Source of the DNA: Aurantiochytrium sp. KH105 | Lineage: Eukaryota > Sar > Bigyra > Thraustochytrida > Thraustochytriidae | Length of the DNA stretch: 64,000 nt | Assembly (NCBI GenBank): GCA_003116975.1 | Contig: BGKB01000012.1 | Location: forward strand, 186,001-250,000 | Direction of reading: 5' to 3' | Shown here: piece by piece, positions 29,969-39,709 of the stretch | How the letters are laid out: every line of letters begins with the position of its first letter | How positions within the stretch are numbered: position 1 is the first letter of the stretch | Notes under the pieces: generated by a model | The model's database searches: none | What the model saw: only the letters and a program-made list of their open reading frames with translations | What the model was told of the DNA's origin: nothing | Translations under genes and position numbers: made by a program

Positions 29969-32300
29969 CGTGCCTCTGAGGTTCGCGTGCAAGCGGCCGG
30001 CCGCGTACAGCCCGATCAATGGCTGGGGAGGGCTCACAAGTCCAGCACGTGCGCCTACGTCTGCGTTCTCGCGACGCGAGACGCGGGAGGAGAGAAGCGC
30101 ACGCACCGAGGGGAGGGGGGAAGGGGGGTTCGGGGAGCCGGGCGAGGAGGGCTAAGGTAGGGCGGCGCGCGAGGGCGGCGCGCGAGGACGGCCCTGTTAC
30201 GGTCTGCCTAGCTGGCGCGTGCCGCTCTACTATATACTTATTAACGCCTGCCGAGGGGAGTGTGCACTCCAGGACGAGTAGGAGGGCCTAACAAAGTACG
30301 CGTGCGCGCGCCTGCTGCATGCAGGTCGAAACGAATGAGTCGTCACGTGCTACAGTGAGTCGGCCTCTGGCGCTCGCGGGAGCTGGGGGGAAGCACCGCA
30401 CCGCCAGCGGTGATCAGCCAGCATCAATAGGCCGGACTAGGCGTGAAAGAAATCCTGTGACCGGGCATGGTTAGCCGGGGCTGCGTATCACTTTCCAGGA
30501 AGCATTTCGTCCAGCTGGCTAAATCGCGACGATCATGCCATCGGCATCATGATCGTGGAAAACAGACCAGCTCTCCTCAAATGTAAGGTCCTGCTTGACA
30601 GTGAGGTAGAGTAGAATAACATTGGATGCTCATCCTAGCACGTGATTTCTTTCTAGAGCAGAAAGGAGGTCTGCACCGCGGGCACTCACCTCAAATGTAT
30701 GAGTGAGTGGAGAATTTCGAAGGAACGACTAATGCCTCGTCTTTGTGTCGAAGTAGTCCATGCATGGTGTAGTTATAGAGCCAAAACGAATTCACAGAGA
30801 AGAAGCAGAAAAAGAAGAAGAAGGAAAAGAAGAAAAGAATAAGAACGAGAAGGAAGACCGTAGTTTTGCAGGCAGTGGAGAAGTGCAAGCATACGAGGAG
30901 AGCGAAATTGCGATTTGCACGCAGTGGCCGATTGATTGTCCAAATTAAAAATCCCATCCAGCATTCTTCACGCTGAGATTCGTCATGAAAATTCTTCGCG
31001 CAAAGGACATCTGACGTGTCTTGCACGGCGATGGGTAACACCGTAACGTATAAACAAATTGTGGAGAAGTTCGCATCACTTTCAACACGGTCTGAATCAG
31101 TGTTGGTGTGGCGTTCCGGTCATGCTGCCTTTCATGGCTGCAGAAGCAGTTTCATGGCAGCTCGGACTGCCAAGGTTCAAAGACGATATCCCTTGTTCCC
31201 CATGTTCTCTGTGTTCCCTTGACTCGAGAAGTCCCCTTGTTCCCGCACGGCACCTTCGAGGCGCCATTTTGCCCTGTAATCTATCCCTATCTTGTATGGA
31301 TAATTGGCAATTTGGAATCTCCCGCGCCCTTCTTCATACCTTTTCCCTTCGAGACGCTGAAGCATGCACGTTTGCCACCATGGTTATTGCCACCGCTGCT
31401 ACTCAGGCCCTGCTGCTGGCGAGCAGAGTGGCCATGGCCATGGTGGCTGACCGCTGCCACCATGGCCACTGTCGAATGCAGTGCGTGGTGGAGCAACATG
31501 TCCCGAATCTGCAGCTGCGCGCCCTGCAGCTGCACGCGCCGTGCTGAACGCCTCCCTTAAAATCGCCAGCTAGCCGTTGGCCGAACCCCCGCCACCGAAG
31601 GCTTCGTCGTTCGCGGGGCCGCCATTCGCGAATACCATAGACGCGCGCTAGCCGGTCTTAGCTTTCGGCAATTCCGACCGAAGACCCCGCCCGCGCGGCG
31701 GCGGCGACCATCTCCCCCGACCTGCCCCGACTGTGGTGACGGCTGTGGGGCCACCATCGAGGAGGTCGACCCGGGCTGAGGCTGGCTGGCTGTTATATCA
31801 GGCAGGTTCTCTTGAAAATTTAGTTTTTACATTGTTGCAGTTTGCTTGTTTGTTTGTTCCGGCCGTGCGTCACAGCATCTCGCACGAGAGCGCTCGCCTC
31901 GCTCCGGTTCTGGCCCTGCCACGATGGCGGTCATGCCGCAGCCGCTAGCTGCAGCTGCTGCTGCAGTCAGCGCAGTGCTTCGCACTGCAGCGGACAGTGA
32001 TGGGAGGGTGTGGCGGCAGCAGCGAACCGAACGGGGGTTGATCCGTCTCCTCGGCCATCAGCAGCGAGATTCTCGATGATCATCATGATTCGCGGTCACT
32101 CCGCCGTTCTAACAAGAACAAGAACAGCAACGACAGCCGCGCGCCACGACAATACTAGTAAACGACAAGCCAGCAAGAGCAAGCTGCAGCTGCCAGGTTT
32201 ACGCCAGACTATCTTCACTGGCAACTGCAGCACGCACGACAAACAACACGACTTCTGGCCTGCCGCCAGTGGCAAGGAACGAAGTCGGCACGAAAAGATG
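29969..32300. other. Long intergenic region, left half
   Basis: About 2.3 kb without a convincing gene. Next to the GRK-like start it is purine-rich on the plus strand (GAGGGGAGGGGGGAAGGGGGG near 30110), and a TATA-like word occurs at 30229-30239 (TACTATATACT), about 260 bases upstream of the start on the minus strand. A purine-rich AAGAAG tract lies at 30797-30855. A small frame of 55 codons starts at 31380 in the context GCCACCATGG, but its product has no family look. A 13-base inverted repeat with an 8-base loop centres at 31451. The rest shows no conserved protein or RNA. Confidence 0.45.
31435..31468. repeat. Short inverted repeat (hairpin)
   Basis: TGGCCATGGTGGC and its exact complement flank an 8-base loop. 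It sits in a stretch rich in CCATGG words, so chance or low complexity is possible. Confidence 0.5.
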
Positions 32301-32512
32301 TCAGTCCAAGCCGCCCCGAGAGTGTGTGCGCGCGGCCAGTGTGCGCTCGCCTGCCTGCCTGCCTGCTTGGGGTCAAGTCCGGAGCAGGCTCGCGCGTCGG
32401 GGCGCCTTCGTCGCGCCAAAGCGCGTCTCGCGGTGCGCACGCAGAGCCTGCTCCAACGTGCAGCCAGGCAACGGAGAAGTCGCAGATGCCGCCTACTCCA
32501 TCGTTTCTTTGC

Positions 32513-32513
32513 C

Positions 32514-32545
<32 letters not shown>
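32513..32545 (+). repeat. (CTGT)n microsatellite
   Basis: About eight uninterrupted copies of the tetranucleotide. Confidence 0.9.
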
Positions 32546-33189
32546 AGGCGCCTCACTCAACTCTGTCCGCCGTGCGCCGCAGCCGCTCTTTCTGGCACCG
32601 GTCCTGGCACGACGCTGCGCCTCGAGAGGAGAGGAGAGGCCGCGTGGTGCCGGCAACTTGGCACCGGCAGCGGACAGATCAGCGTCGGGTGACGGAGTGA
32701 GTGATTGTCGCACGCACGCACGCACGGACACGGCGCCTCGCCCACGCGGCAGGAGAGCGGCGAGCGACAGCGACTGGCGAGCGACGACCCGTGGATCGAT
32801 TGACAGGGAGGGCGCGGCCGCCTTGCGTCAGGTCACCGTGGCCGCCGCGCGCTGTAAAAATGAGATGAAAATAAAAAACGAAATAAAAGTAATTAGAATA
32901 AAAGCCAGGAATCCAGTGCGGGCGCCAGGCCCGCGACGGCGGACACAGGGTCTCTCGACCCCAATGGGGTGCGCAGCAATACTCCTGTTCTGCCCTCGTG
33001 TGTGCCACCAAGCTTATATATATCGATCAAATTTTGTGTGCGCGCCCGGGTGTAGAGCAATTCATTCCCCATCTGCCGACGGCGCGTCAGGACTGCGGTG
33101 GGCGCCGAAATGGACATTTTCGACCGAACGACCGCCAATCCCGGGCGACGATCATCATGAAAGAATGACCGACAGTGAACCTTCTGAAA

Positions 33190-33244
33190 AAGAAAAGTAA
33201 AAAGAAAAGAAAAGAAAAGAAAAGAAAAGAAAAGAAAAGAAAGA
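33190..33244 (+). repeat. (AAAAG)n microsatellite
   Basis: About ten copies of a purine pentanucleotide, nearly perfect, with all purines on one strand. Confidence 0.9.
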
Positions 33245-33272
33245 ACGAATAGCGACCGCAGTCGCTCTCGCC

Positions 33273-33273
<1 letters not shown>

Positions 33274-33313
<40 letters not shown>
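33274..33313 (+). repeat. (GCCA)n microsatellite
   Basis: Ten perfect copies only 30 bases after the AAAAG tract. The reverse strand reads TGGC, a circular permutation of the GGCT unit of the importin-11 intron repeat. Confidence 0.9.
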
Positions 33314-34009
33314 TAGCAGCCAGCTGCATGTAGCAGCGCCCTGCCGCCTCGCTTCTTCTTTTCTCTGCACTGCAGCCAGCAGCAGCTGCAGCTGCAGCAG
33401 CTACACCGCTGTCGTTGTTTTCTTTTCGCGGTAGACTGGCCTAGTATCAATCAATACACATCCCGCCGCCACCCCCTTGTGCCACCTTTCTTTCATTCAT
33501 TCATTCTTTCTTTCTTTCTCTTTTTCGTTCGCCCCAACCACCGACCCTCGCGCGCCCTTCGTCGTGCGCCCTGTCGTTGGCTTGTCGGCCGCGCCGGGGC
33601 TTCGACACCGGCGTCGCGCGAGCGTCGCAAAGCGCGCAAGCAGGACAGGCGCAGCCGGCACAGCAGGCAGGCAGGCAGGCACAGCAGGCGGCCGCGCCGG
33701 GTCGGTCGGGTTGGATAGACGGCGCATCATCGGCGGGGGACCAAGGGCGGAGGGAGGAGGGAGGGCTGCCTGGAGCTAGCCGCCTGCCCAACGGCGTCGG
33801 TCAAGACCGCGCGCGGGCCCGAGGGTCGCGCCAGGGAGGGAGAGGGAAGGAGGAGGGGGGAGGTAGGGAGGGAGGGAGGATGGAGGTCGAGCGGTACGGC
33901 CGGCTGCGACACGCGACGTCACTCCGAGGCTCCTTCCTTCCTTCCTTCCCTCCTCCCTTCCTCCCTCTCCGCGCCGGGATGGAGGCGAGCGAGGTCTTTG
34001 ATCATTCGT

Positions 34010-34105
34010 GCATTCATTCATTCATTCATTCATTCATTCATTCATTCATTCATTCATTCATTCATTCATTCGTTCATTCGTTCGTTCGTTCGTTCATTCA
34101 TTCTT
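34010..34105 (+). repeat. (CATT)n microsatellite
   Basis: More than twenty copies of CATT, with GTTC variants in the last third. This is the longest simple repeat in the window. Confidence 0.95.
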
Positions 34106-34200
34106 CCCTCGCCGCTGGAGCCTCGTTCCCAGTTCCTTCCACGCGGCTCTCTCTCTCGGCTTCCTTCTTCCCTCGGACCGAAAAGTCCTTTTCTGTTTTG

Positions 34201-34240
34201 TTTCTTTTTTCTTTCTTTCTTTCTTTCTTCCTTTCTTTTC
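34201..34240 (+). repeat. (CTTT)n tract
   Basis: A pyrimidine-only tract, mostly TTTC repeats with small interruptions. Confidence 0.85.
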
Positions 34241-34329
34241 GGTCTGCGTGTTATTGCGCAAAAAGAAACCGCATCGGCGGCAGGCGCCGCAGACCCGGCA
34301 GAACAGAAACCAGGCTCAGGAGCCCCGGC

Positions 34330-34402
34330 GCGAGCGAGCGAGCGAGCGAGCGAGCGCGACGGCAGAGAGTCAGACAGCCAGGCAGGCAGGCAGGCAGACG
34401 AG
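34330..34402 (+). repeat. (GAGC)n and (GGCA)n tracts just before the kinase start
   Basis: About six copies of GAGC, then after 20 bases about five copies of GGCA, ending some 50 bases before the kinase ATG. They probably lie in the 5' leader of the transcript. Confidence 0.8.
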
Positions 34403-34450
34403 CGAGCAGGCGGAAGGCGTCGCGAGCGAACACAGCCAGCATAGCGCAGG

Positions 34451-36412
34451 ATGAGGTCGCTGATCGAGCGGCTGCCGAGCAGCGTCGAGGGGCGCCTCGT
34501 GGAGAGGAGACACAAGCATCTCGTGCTGCTCCCTTGGCAGCGTTCCCACGTCGTCGATGTGCGGGTCCGCGGGTCGTACCTGCTCATCGATAGCGCCGCG
34601 GCCTCGGAGCACGCGCCGCGCGGCGCCCTCGCCGCTGCAGCGGCAGGCAAGAAGGCCGTGAACGCCGACCTGCCGCAGGAGTCGAGCTCGCACGGCGTCA
34701 AGCCGAAGCAGGAAGCACAAGAGCACACAACCACAAAGGCCAAAGCCACCGATGACGGCGAGGCTTTGCGCGCAAACGCCGTCGACCTGACGGCGCGCGC
34801 CCGCGTCGTCAACCTCGAGGGCGCCGTCGTGGCTGATGTGAGCACTAGCAAGGGGAAGAAGAAGCGCCATGCCTTCCGCGTGGCCTTCATGAATGAGAAA
34901 CGCAAGGTCCATCATATTGAGCTCGAGTGCGAGTCGCAGGAACAGGTGCAAACGTGGGTCCGCGCTATCGAGCGCGCCTCGCACCGCGCCGCGCCGCGCA
35001 AGGACGACTTTGAGCCGCTCCTTCTCCTCGGCTCGGGCCATTTCGGCAAGGTCACCCTTGTCGCGCACAAACCCACAGGCACTGTCCTCGCGCTCAAGGA
35101 GATGCGGGAGGAACAGGTCGCCGCAGCGCGCATGGAGGCCGCGCGCATCCGCGAACAAAAGAAACGCAGCTCCAAAAAGAAGAAGTTCAACTGGAACGCC
35201 AAGGGCATCGGACAGCTCAAACTCGAGAAACAAATCACCGAGCGACTCCTGCTCGGCGAGCTTGTTGACGATCGCTGGGTTGCCCGCCTGGCCTTCGCCT
35301 TTCGCGAGCGTGGCAAGCTCTTGCTCGCACAAGAGTTCGCCGCCCGCGGCGATCTCTGGAGCCTTATTCGCTCGCAAAAACGTCTCAGCATTGGAGCCGC
35401 GACGCAAATCTCCAGCGAGCTCGTCTCGGCTGTGGGGAGCCTGCACGCCCGCGGCATCCTTCACCGGGACATCAAGCTAGAAAACATTATGCTCGACACT
35501 GATGGCCACATCAAGCTTATTGACCTCGGTCTCAGCAAACAACTCTCGATCCGCCCCGTCATTCGCGATGACCGCAAACGCTATGGCTTCACTTTTAGTC
35601 TCTGCGGTACGCGCTACTACATGAGCCCCGAGCAGATCAAGGGCACGGGACACAACCTTTCCACCGATTGGTGGCAAGTTGGCTGCCTTATTTACGAGTT
35701 AGTCGTTGGCAAGCCCGCTTTTTTTGACAAGAACACCGCCAAGATCGACGAGCGCATCCTCTCTGGCGAGGGCCCGAACATGTTGGCCTTTCGCAAGTTC
35801 GCCGGCGAGTCCCACCAAACCGAGCTCGCCTGCAAGCTTATCCAGAGCCTCCTCGTCCACGATACCTCGGACCGTCTCGGGGCCGCTGGCGCCGACGAGG
35901 TTCGCAAGCATCCCTTCTTTCAGGAGCTTTCCTGGTCCAAGGTCGACGCGCGCCAGGGCGCTGTTGACAAGGACATTGCCTCGTACGTCGACTCGGGCAA
36001 ACCCGGCCACATTGTCGACTCCGAGGTTGTAGCTAAATACTTTCGTGACGCCAAGACACTCGACGGCGAGAAGCTCAACGACAATCTCGCCATCTCTCTT
36101 AAATTGTCTTCCTCGGCCTCTTCTGGGTCTCTCGCTTCTGCGGATACCCCAGAGGCCGACCGGAACCGCTTCATGGTCGGTGGCACCCGAAATGGGTCCA
36201 CCGCCTCGGCGGCTACTGCCCAGTCGGATAAGCGCCACTCCAGTGACTCGGTGTCTACTTTGGCAACGTCCTCCAACAACACTTACTCGGGTCGCCATGC
36301 CAAGCCTACGCTGCCCCGCCGGACTGAATCCCGCGGCCCGCTGCTCGGCTTTTCCTTTGCTGCGCCAATCGACACACTCATGGACATGAGCCAAGGCCTC
36401 GTGTCCTCCTAG
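34451..36412 (+). CDS. PH-domain AGC protein kinase (PKB/Akt-like layout)
   Basis: A 653-residue Ser/Thr kinase. The N-terminus looks like a PH domain (RLVERRHKHLVLLPWQRSHV at 16-35; final strand and helix HHIELECESQEQVQTWVRAI at 154-173), with a low-complexity insertion of about 60 residues in the middle. The kinase spans 187-510: GSGHFGKV, ATP lysine in LALKEM, HRDIKLEN (338-345), DLG in place of DFG (358-360), CGTRYYMSPEQ (385-395), STDWWQVGCLIYEL. A basic insertion (KKRSSKKKKF) sits in the N-lobe. The Ser-rich tail ends with LLGFSF, a possible AGC hydrophobic motif. The catalytic residues are complete, so it should be active, probably answering to phosphoinositides; the substrate is unknown. 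Confidence 0.85.
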   Translation: MRSLIERLPSSVEGRLVERRHKHLVLLPWQRSHVVDVRVRGSYLLIDSAAASEHAPRGALAAAAAGKKAVNADLPQESSSHGVKPKQEAQEHTTTKAKATDDGEALRANAVDLTARARVVNLEGAVVADVSTSKGKKKRHAFRVAFMNEKRKVHHIELECESQEQVQTWVRAIERASHRAAPRKDDFEPLLLLGSGHFGKVTLVAHKPTGTVLALKEMREEQVAAARMEAARIREQKKRSSKKKKFNWNAKGIGQLKLEKQITERLLLGELVDDRWVARLAFAFRERGKLLLAQEFAARGDLWSLIRSQKRLSIGAATQISSELVSAVGSLHARGILHRDIKLENIMLDTDGHIKLIDLGLSKQLSIRPVIRDDRKRYGFTFSLCGTRYYMSPEQIKGTGHNLSTDWWQVGCLIYELVVGKPAFFDKNTAKIDERILSGEGPNMLAFRKFAGESHQTELACKLIQSLLVHDTSDRLGAAGADEVRKHPFFQELSWSKVDARQGAVDKDIASYVDSGKPGHIVDSEVVAKYFRDAKTLDGEKLNDNLAISLKLSSSASSGSLASADTPEADRNRFMVGGTRNGSTASAATAQSDKRHSSDSVSTLATSSNNTYSGRHAKPTLPRRTESRGPLLGFSFAAPIDTLMDMSQGLVSS

Positions 36413-36977
36413 ATTCGACCTCTTTTCTCTTTTCTTTTTCCAAAGAGAAAAGTCGGCCCTGTTTACTTTTGACTTGTAAATCCGTACACTAGAATTTCAA
36501 TGAATACATACATACGTAGCATGCTCCTTTCTTTCTTTTGTTTTTGCAACGCTGACGGCTATGAAATCCGCGGGAAACCATTAATGTGGGCTTCGTCGTC
36601 AAAAGATCTACAAACGTATTATCTGACGTTGGATCTGGGATCACACCAACCTGCTCTTCAGCAAGTAAATTGCCGCATCTACTGTCTAATGTTATTTTAT
36701 TTTTAACATCCAGCCGCATTCCGGGCTTCGAGATTGACCGTGAGTCCAAGTCACCGCCTCCGAGTTTCCCGAATTAGGCCTATTTTGGACCACTTTCTTG
36801 AGCCGTTAGCTTCCGTTACGGATGATCTATTGCGGCGACTAGCAGTAAGAGTAAAGAAATGGGATGCGTGCGCTGCATTTGGCTGCATGCATACATGCAT
36901 AGAATCGATTATCGACGAAAGACGACGGCAAGACCAGACGTGAACGGGCTGAGGTTCTCCATCTCCCCACTTTTGCA
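36413..36977. other. Intergenic region between kinase and CFAP300
   Basis: AT-rich in its first half (3' region of the kinase gene), then the upstream region of CFAP300. No gene is visible. Confidence 0.5.
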
Positions 36978-37862
36978 ATGGAAATCGTCGCAGAAAGCGG
37001 TGCCGCGGCGGCGGGCGGTGCCAGCAAGGCATCGCGCAAGCTCGTCTCGGAGTTAAATGCTCCCGGTGAGCGACACCAGTGGACCTTCGCGCCCGCTCCT
37101 GCGCAAGATGCTGGCCTACTCAACGACAGGGAAAAGCAAGAGACGCTCATGCGGTGGGGGCTCGACAAAACACTCATCCTCGAGCGATTCAGGGTCACCT
37201 CCGGCGGCAACGACCTCGAGGCCAACCCCGAAGCAGCACTGCTCGACTTCTTCAACAGCCCCATCGTGCAAGCCCAGCTCGCAAAGGCACGCTCCGCCAG
37301 CCAGGACACCAGGATTCGCGTTCCAGCCGGCCAGTACCAGAGTGTGCAAAATGAGCCTTTGCGCACAAATGTTGTTGATCTCTCGTTCTTGCGCCGTCTC
37401 AAGGATCCAGAGCATCGGCTAGTTAGCGACAACGGCCACCTCCGCAAGTGCATGGATGAAATCCACGACGGCGCTACAAGTAGCACACTTCTCACGGAGA
37501 TGCTTATTAACGAAGAATCTGAACATGCCGACCTGTATACGGCAGAAGAGCAGTCTGAGCTCATTTTTCGGCTTTTTCGCTGGATTGCAGTCGGTGGTGC
37601 ACTCTGCCAAGCCGACGACAACCTCGAACCTTACTCAGACATGCTACGCGCGCTGTACAAGGAGCTTGTCCACGTCGTCAAGGACCCGAACACACAACAA
37701 ATTAAAGTCACCTCACAGCCCTTTCTCGTCACGGGTCTCGACAACGATGCCAAAGATCTGTTTGCTCGACCAGACAATATGCACAACGTTGCCATTGTCA
37801 TTTTTCACCCGCGCCAATTTGCAGTTACCTACTTATCATCATCCTTTATCCCTTTCTTTTGA
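36978..37862 (+). CDS. CFAP300: Cilia- and flagella-associated protein 300 (C11orf70-like)
   Basis: A 294-residue protein close in length to the human one (267). Matching blocks are MRWGLDKTLILERFRV (human LRQWSMLGRIKAQAFGF), DNGHLRKCMDEIHD (human DSGHIVKCLDSFCD), LFRWIAVGGALCQADDNLEP (human [20 protein letters not shown]), and YKELVHVVKDPNTQQIKVTS (human [20 protein letters not shown]). CFAP300 is a cytoplasmic factor required, in humans and Paramecium, for assembly of outer and inner dynein arms; its loss causes primary ciliary dyskinesia. Its presence implies motile flagella with dynein arms. The 3' end is only 44 bases from the stop codon of the SR protein gene on the other strand. Confidence 0.93.
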   Translation: MEIVAESGAAAAGGASKASRKLVSELNAPGERHQWTFAPAPAQDAGLLNDREKQETLMRWGLDKTLILERFRVTSGGNDLEANPEAALLDFFNSPIVQAQLAKARSASQDTRIRVPAGQYQSVQNEPLRTNVVDLSFLRRLKDPEHRLVSDNGHLRKCMDEIHDGATSSTLLTEMLINEESEHADLYTAEEQSELIFRLFRWIAVGGALCQADDNLEPYSDMLRALYKELVHVVKDPNTQQIKVTSQPFLVTGLDNDAKDLFARPDNMHNVAIVIFHPRQFAVTYLSSSFIPFF

Positions 37863-37906
37863 CCTGCAAAGAGAGAGAAATCAATCAAAGGATGGAAAAC
37901 AAAAAT

Positions 37907-39247
37907 CTATCTTTCACTTCCACTTCCGCTTTTGCCCCCACCGCTGGCTTCGCTCGCTTCGTCTTGACGCTGATCATCCCTATCCTTCGTCTTCTTGTCT
38001 TTTTTATCCTTCTTGTCCTTGCTCTTTTTCTTCTTATCCCTTTTGTCTTTCTTGTCCTTGTGTTTTTTGCTCTTCTTGCTCTTCTTGTTTTTCTTGCTCT
38101 TCTTATCTTTCTTGTCCTTTTTGTGTTTTTTCAGCTTCTTCAAGGCCTTTTTCTCGGCCTTCTTCTCCTTTTTGCTTTTCTTCTTGGCATTTGTGCGGCT
38201 ATCATCGCTTCCGGACGACCCGCTGCTGCTCCGCGAGGACACAGACGAGGACCGCGACGAGTACGAAGATCGCGACGACACGCTCGACCGTGAGCTCGAG
38301 CTCGACGCCGAAACGCTGCGATGCCGCCGTCGCTTTCGTCGCGCCGTTTCCTCCTCATCGTCCAATTCCACATTGTCGCTTCGCTTGTGAAATTGTTGGC
38401 GGTATGCAACCACATCGGCTACGCCACGGCGTCGCAAGTCGCTCGCATTTGAATCGGCGGGCGCGCTACGGTCTTGCGCGCGTTCGCGAAGATCCTGCCG
38501 GTCATCTTTCCGCATCGAGCGCGAACGGCCTCTTCGAGGGCTACGACTTCGACTTCTTGTTCTATGCGCATACCGGTCCATCCGACGAGACGGAGATCGT
38601 GACCTTTCTCCATCACGACGCCGGTCCCGATCGTCTTCCAGACGACTTGCAGACCTGCGAGGAGAAGGCGACCTTTTCGCATGACGTGGAGGGCTACGCC
38701 CACGGGACCTGGATCTTGCGCGGGATCCTCCTCGCGACGATTCTCGCCCAGGCGATAAGGCATCCCGCATTGTGCCATGTACAAGGTGGGCGCGAATGGG
38801 CATTCCCGCGAGCTCGCCGCCTTTTTCCCAGCACCAAAGAGCCTCGGCTGCCGCCTCCCCGGCGGCAAACTCCACCAAGACCCAGTGCCTACGAAAGACA
38901 ATCTCCTCGATTTTGCCGTGAACGCCGAAAATCTCGAGCACATGCGATCGCTGCAGTACGTCCACGCCCTCTGGGGCCGCCCTTTGTCGACGTCGTTTCC
39001 CTCGCCCCGCTTGCTCCGACGCAGCAGTTGCTGCCGACGACGGCGGCGGTGTCGGCGCTGTAGGTCCTGACGGCCGCGGCCAGGGCTCTCGGCCCGCCGG
39101 CGAGTGCGTCACGCACAGCACCGCCGGGCCCGACGGCCCGCGCGACACGCCGCCCTGCATGGCGCGCGGTTCTTTCCGCCACGGACGCAACGAGCTCGCT
39201 CCTCGCGATCTCGAGCGAGAGTTTTGGCGATGGCGATCGTGTGCCAT
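37907..39247 (-). CDS. SR protein with a divergent RNA-binding domain
   Basis: A 446-residue protein. Residues of about 93-157 resemble an RNA recognition motif (VLEIFGVHGKIEEIV, HWVLVEFAAGEAAAEALW, GGELAGMPIRAHL), but the first strand with the RNP2 motif is not recognisable. A long Arg/Ser/Asp region follows (RSRSRGRSPPRHAKRSPSPR), then Ser runs, then a C-terminal tail made almost only of Lys, Asp and Ser (KKDKKDKKSKKNKKSKKSKK). Such RS and Lys-rich tails locate proteins to nuclear speckles and couple them to splicing; RNPS1 is the closest known layout. The ATG at 39247 is used, as the longer frame starts with TTG. An unseen intron could hide the missing RNP2 strand. It shares a 462-base divergent promoter with the first TPMT-like gene. 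Confidence 0.75.
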   Translation of the reverse strand: MAHDRHRQNSRSRSRGASSLRPWRKEPRAMQGGVSRGPSGPAVLCVTHSPAGREPWPRPSGPTAPTPPPSSAATAASEQAGRGKRRRQRAAPEGVDVLQRSHVLEIFGVHGKIEEIVFRRHWVLVEFAAGEAAAEALWCWEKGGELAGMPIRAHLVHGTMRDALSPGRESSRGGSRARSRSRGRSPPRHAKRSPSPRRSASRLEDDRDRRRDGERSRSPSRRMDRYAHRTRSRSRSPRRGRSRSMRKDDRQDLRERAQDRSAPADSNASDLRRRGVADVVAYRQQFHKRSDNVELDDEEETARRKRRRHRSVSASSSSSRSSVSSRSSYSSRSSSVSSRSSSGSSGSDDSRTNAKKKSKKEKKAEKKALKKLKKHKKDKKDKKSKKNKKSKKSKKHKDKKDKRDKKKKSKDKKDKKDKKTKDRDDQRQDEASEASGGGKSGSGSER

Positions 39248-39709
39248 CGCCCGCGCCGCACAGTATAACGCAACAAGTGTGCCCTTCCACAAACGTCACA
39301 TTTGTTTGATTCGCAGAAATGGTCTCGTCTTCGCAGACCCTGTGGTAGGAACGCAGGGAAAGCGCCAGGCCGGTGAAGACTAACGATTAGACCGACGAGA
39401 TACCCATCGAAGTCACGGTCGCTGTTTCGATTGCCATTGATTGATTGTTTGATTGTTTGATTCACGTGAGAAACTCCGACGAATGAATGTCCGCTCCTGG
39501 GAAAATGCAGCGCAAAAACCAAAAGCAAGATCAGATCGACGACACCTTGAAAAACTCGCACTGCTGTCAGAAGCGGCGGCGGCGGCGACGGCGGCGACGA
39601 GGACGACAAGAAGAAGATCAGTGTGGCTTGATCGCGAGGTAGGAGCCCAGCTGCATCTAGGTTCGCGCGCTCGAGGTACGTACGAGCTTCGGAGACAACA
39701 CGGGCCAAG
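39248..39709. other. Divergent promoter between SR protein and TPMT-like genes
   Basis: It contains (TTGATTGTTTGATTGTTTGATT) -like GATTGTTT repeats near 39437-39462 and a GGCGGCGGCGACGGCGGCGACGA tract near 39575. No gene is visible. Confidence 0.5.

Larger units (their letters stand above)
32301..34450. other. Microsatellite-dense region upstream of the PH-AGC kinase
   Basis: About 2.1 kb with at least eight separate tetra- or pentanucleotide tracts, listed individually. Long open frames cross it in many phases because repeats of four or five bases rarely produce stops; none has a protein-like core. The part nearest 34450 is probably the promoter and leader of the kinase gene. Confidence 0.6.

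Noticed and set aside
30300-30560. Possible structured RNA in the GC-rich intergenic stretch
   Set aside because: Short complementary segments exist, but no conserved tRNA box, snRNA motif or long stem could be made out.
31380-31547. 55-codon frame with a strong start context (GCCACCATGG)
   Set aside because: CCATGG words are abundant in this stretch, the product has no family look, and no flanking signal supports it.
32010-34593. Several long open frames on both strands
   Set aside because: They are carried by tetranucleotide repeats and GC-rich sequence, begin at arbitrary places, and show no conserved pattern.
37456-39063. 535-codon plus-strand open frame
   Set aside because: It overlaps the CFAP300 gene in another frame and then runs antisense to the SR protein. 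Its composition (Ser/Phe/Leu/Cys) is the mirror of the Lys/Asp/Ser-rich tail.
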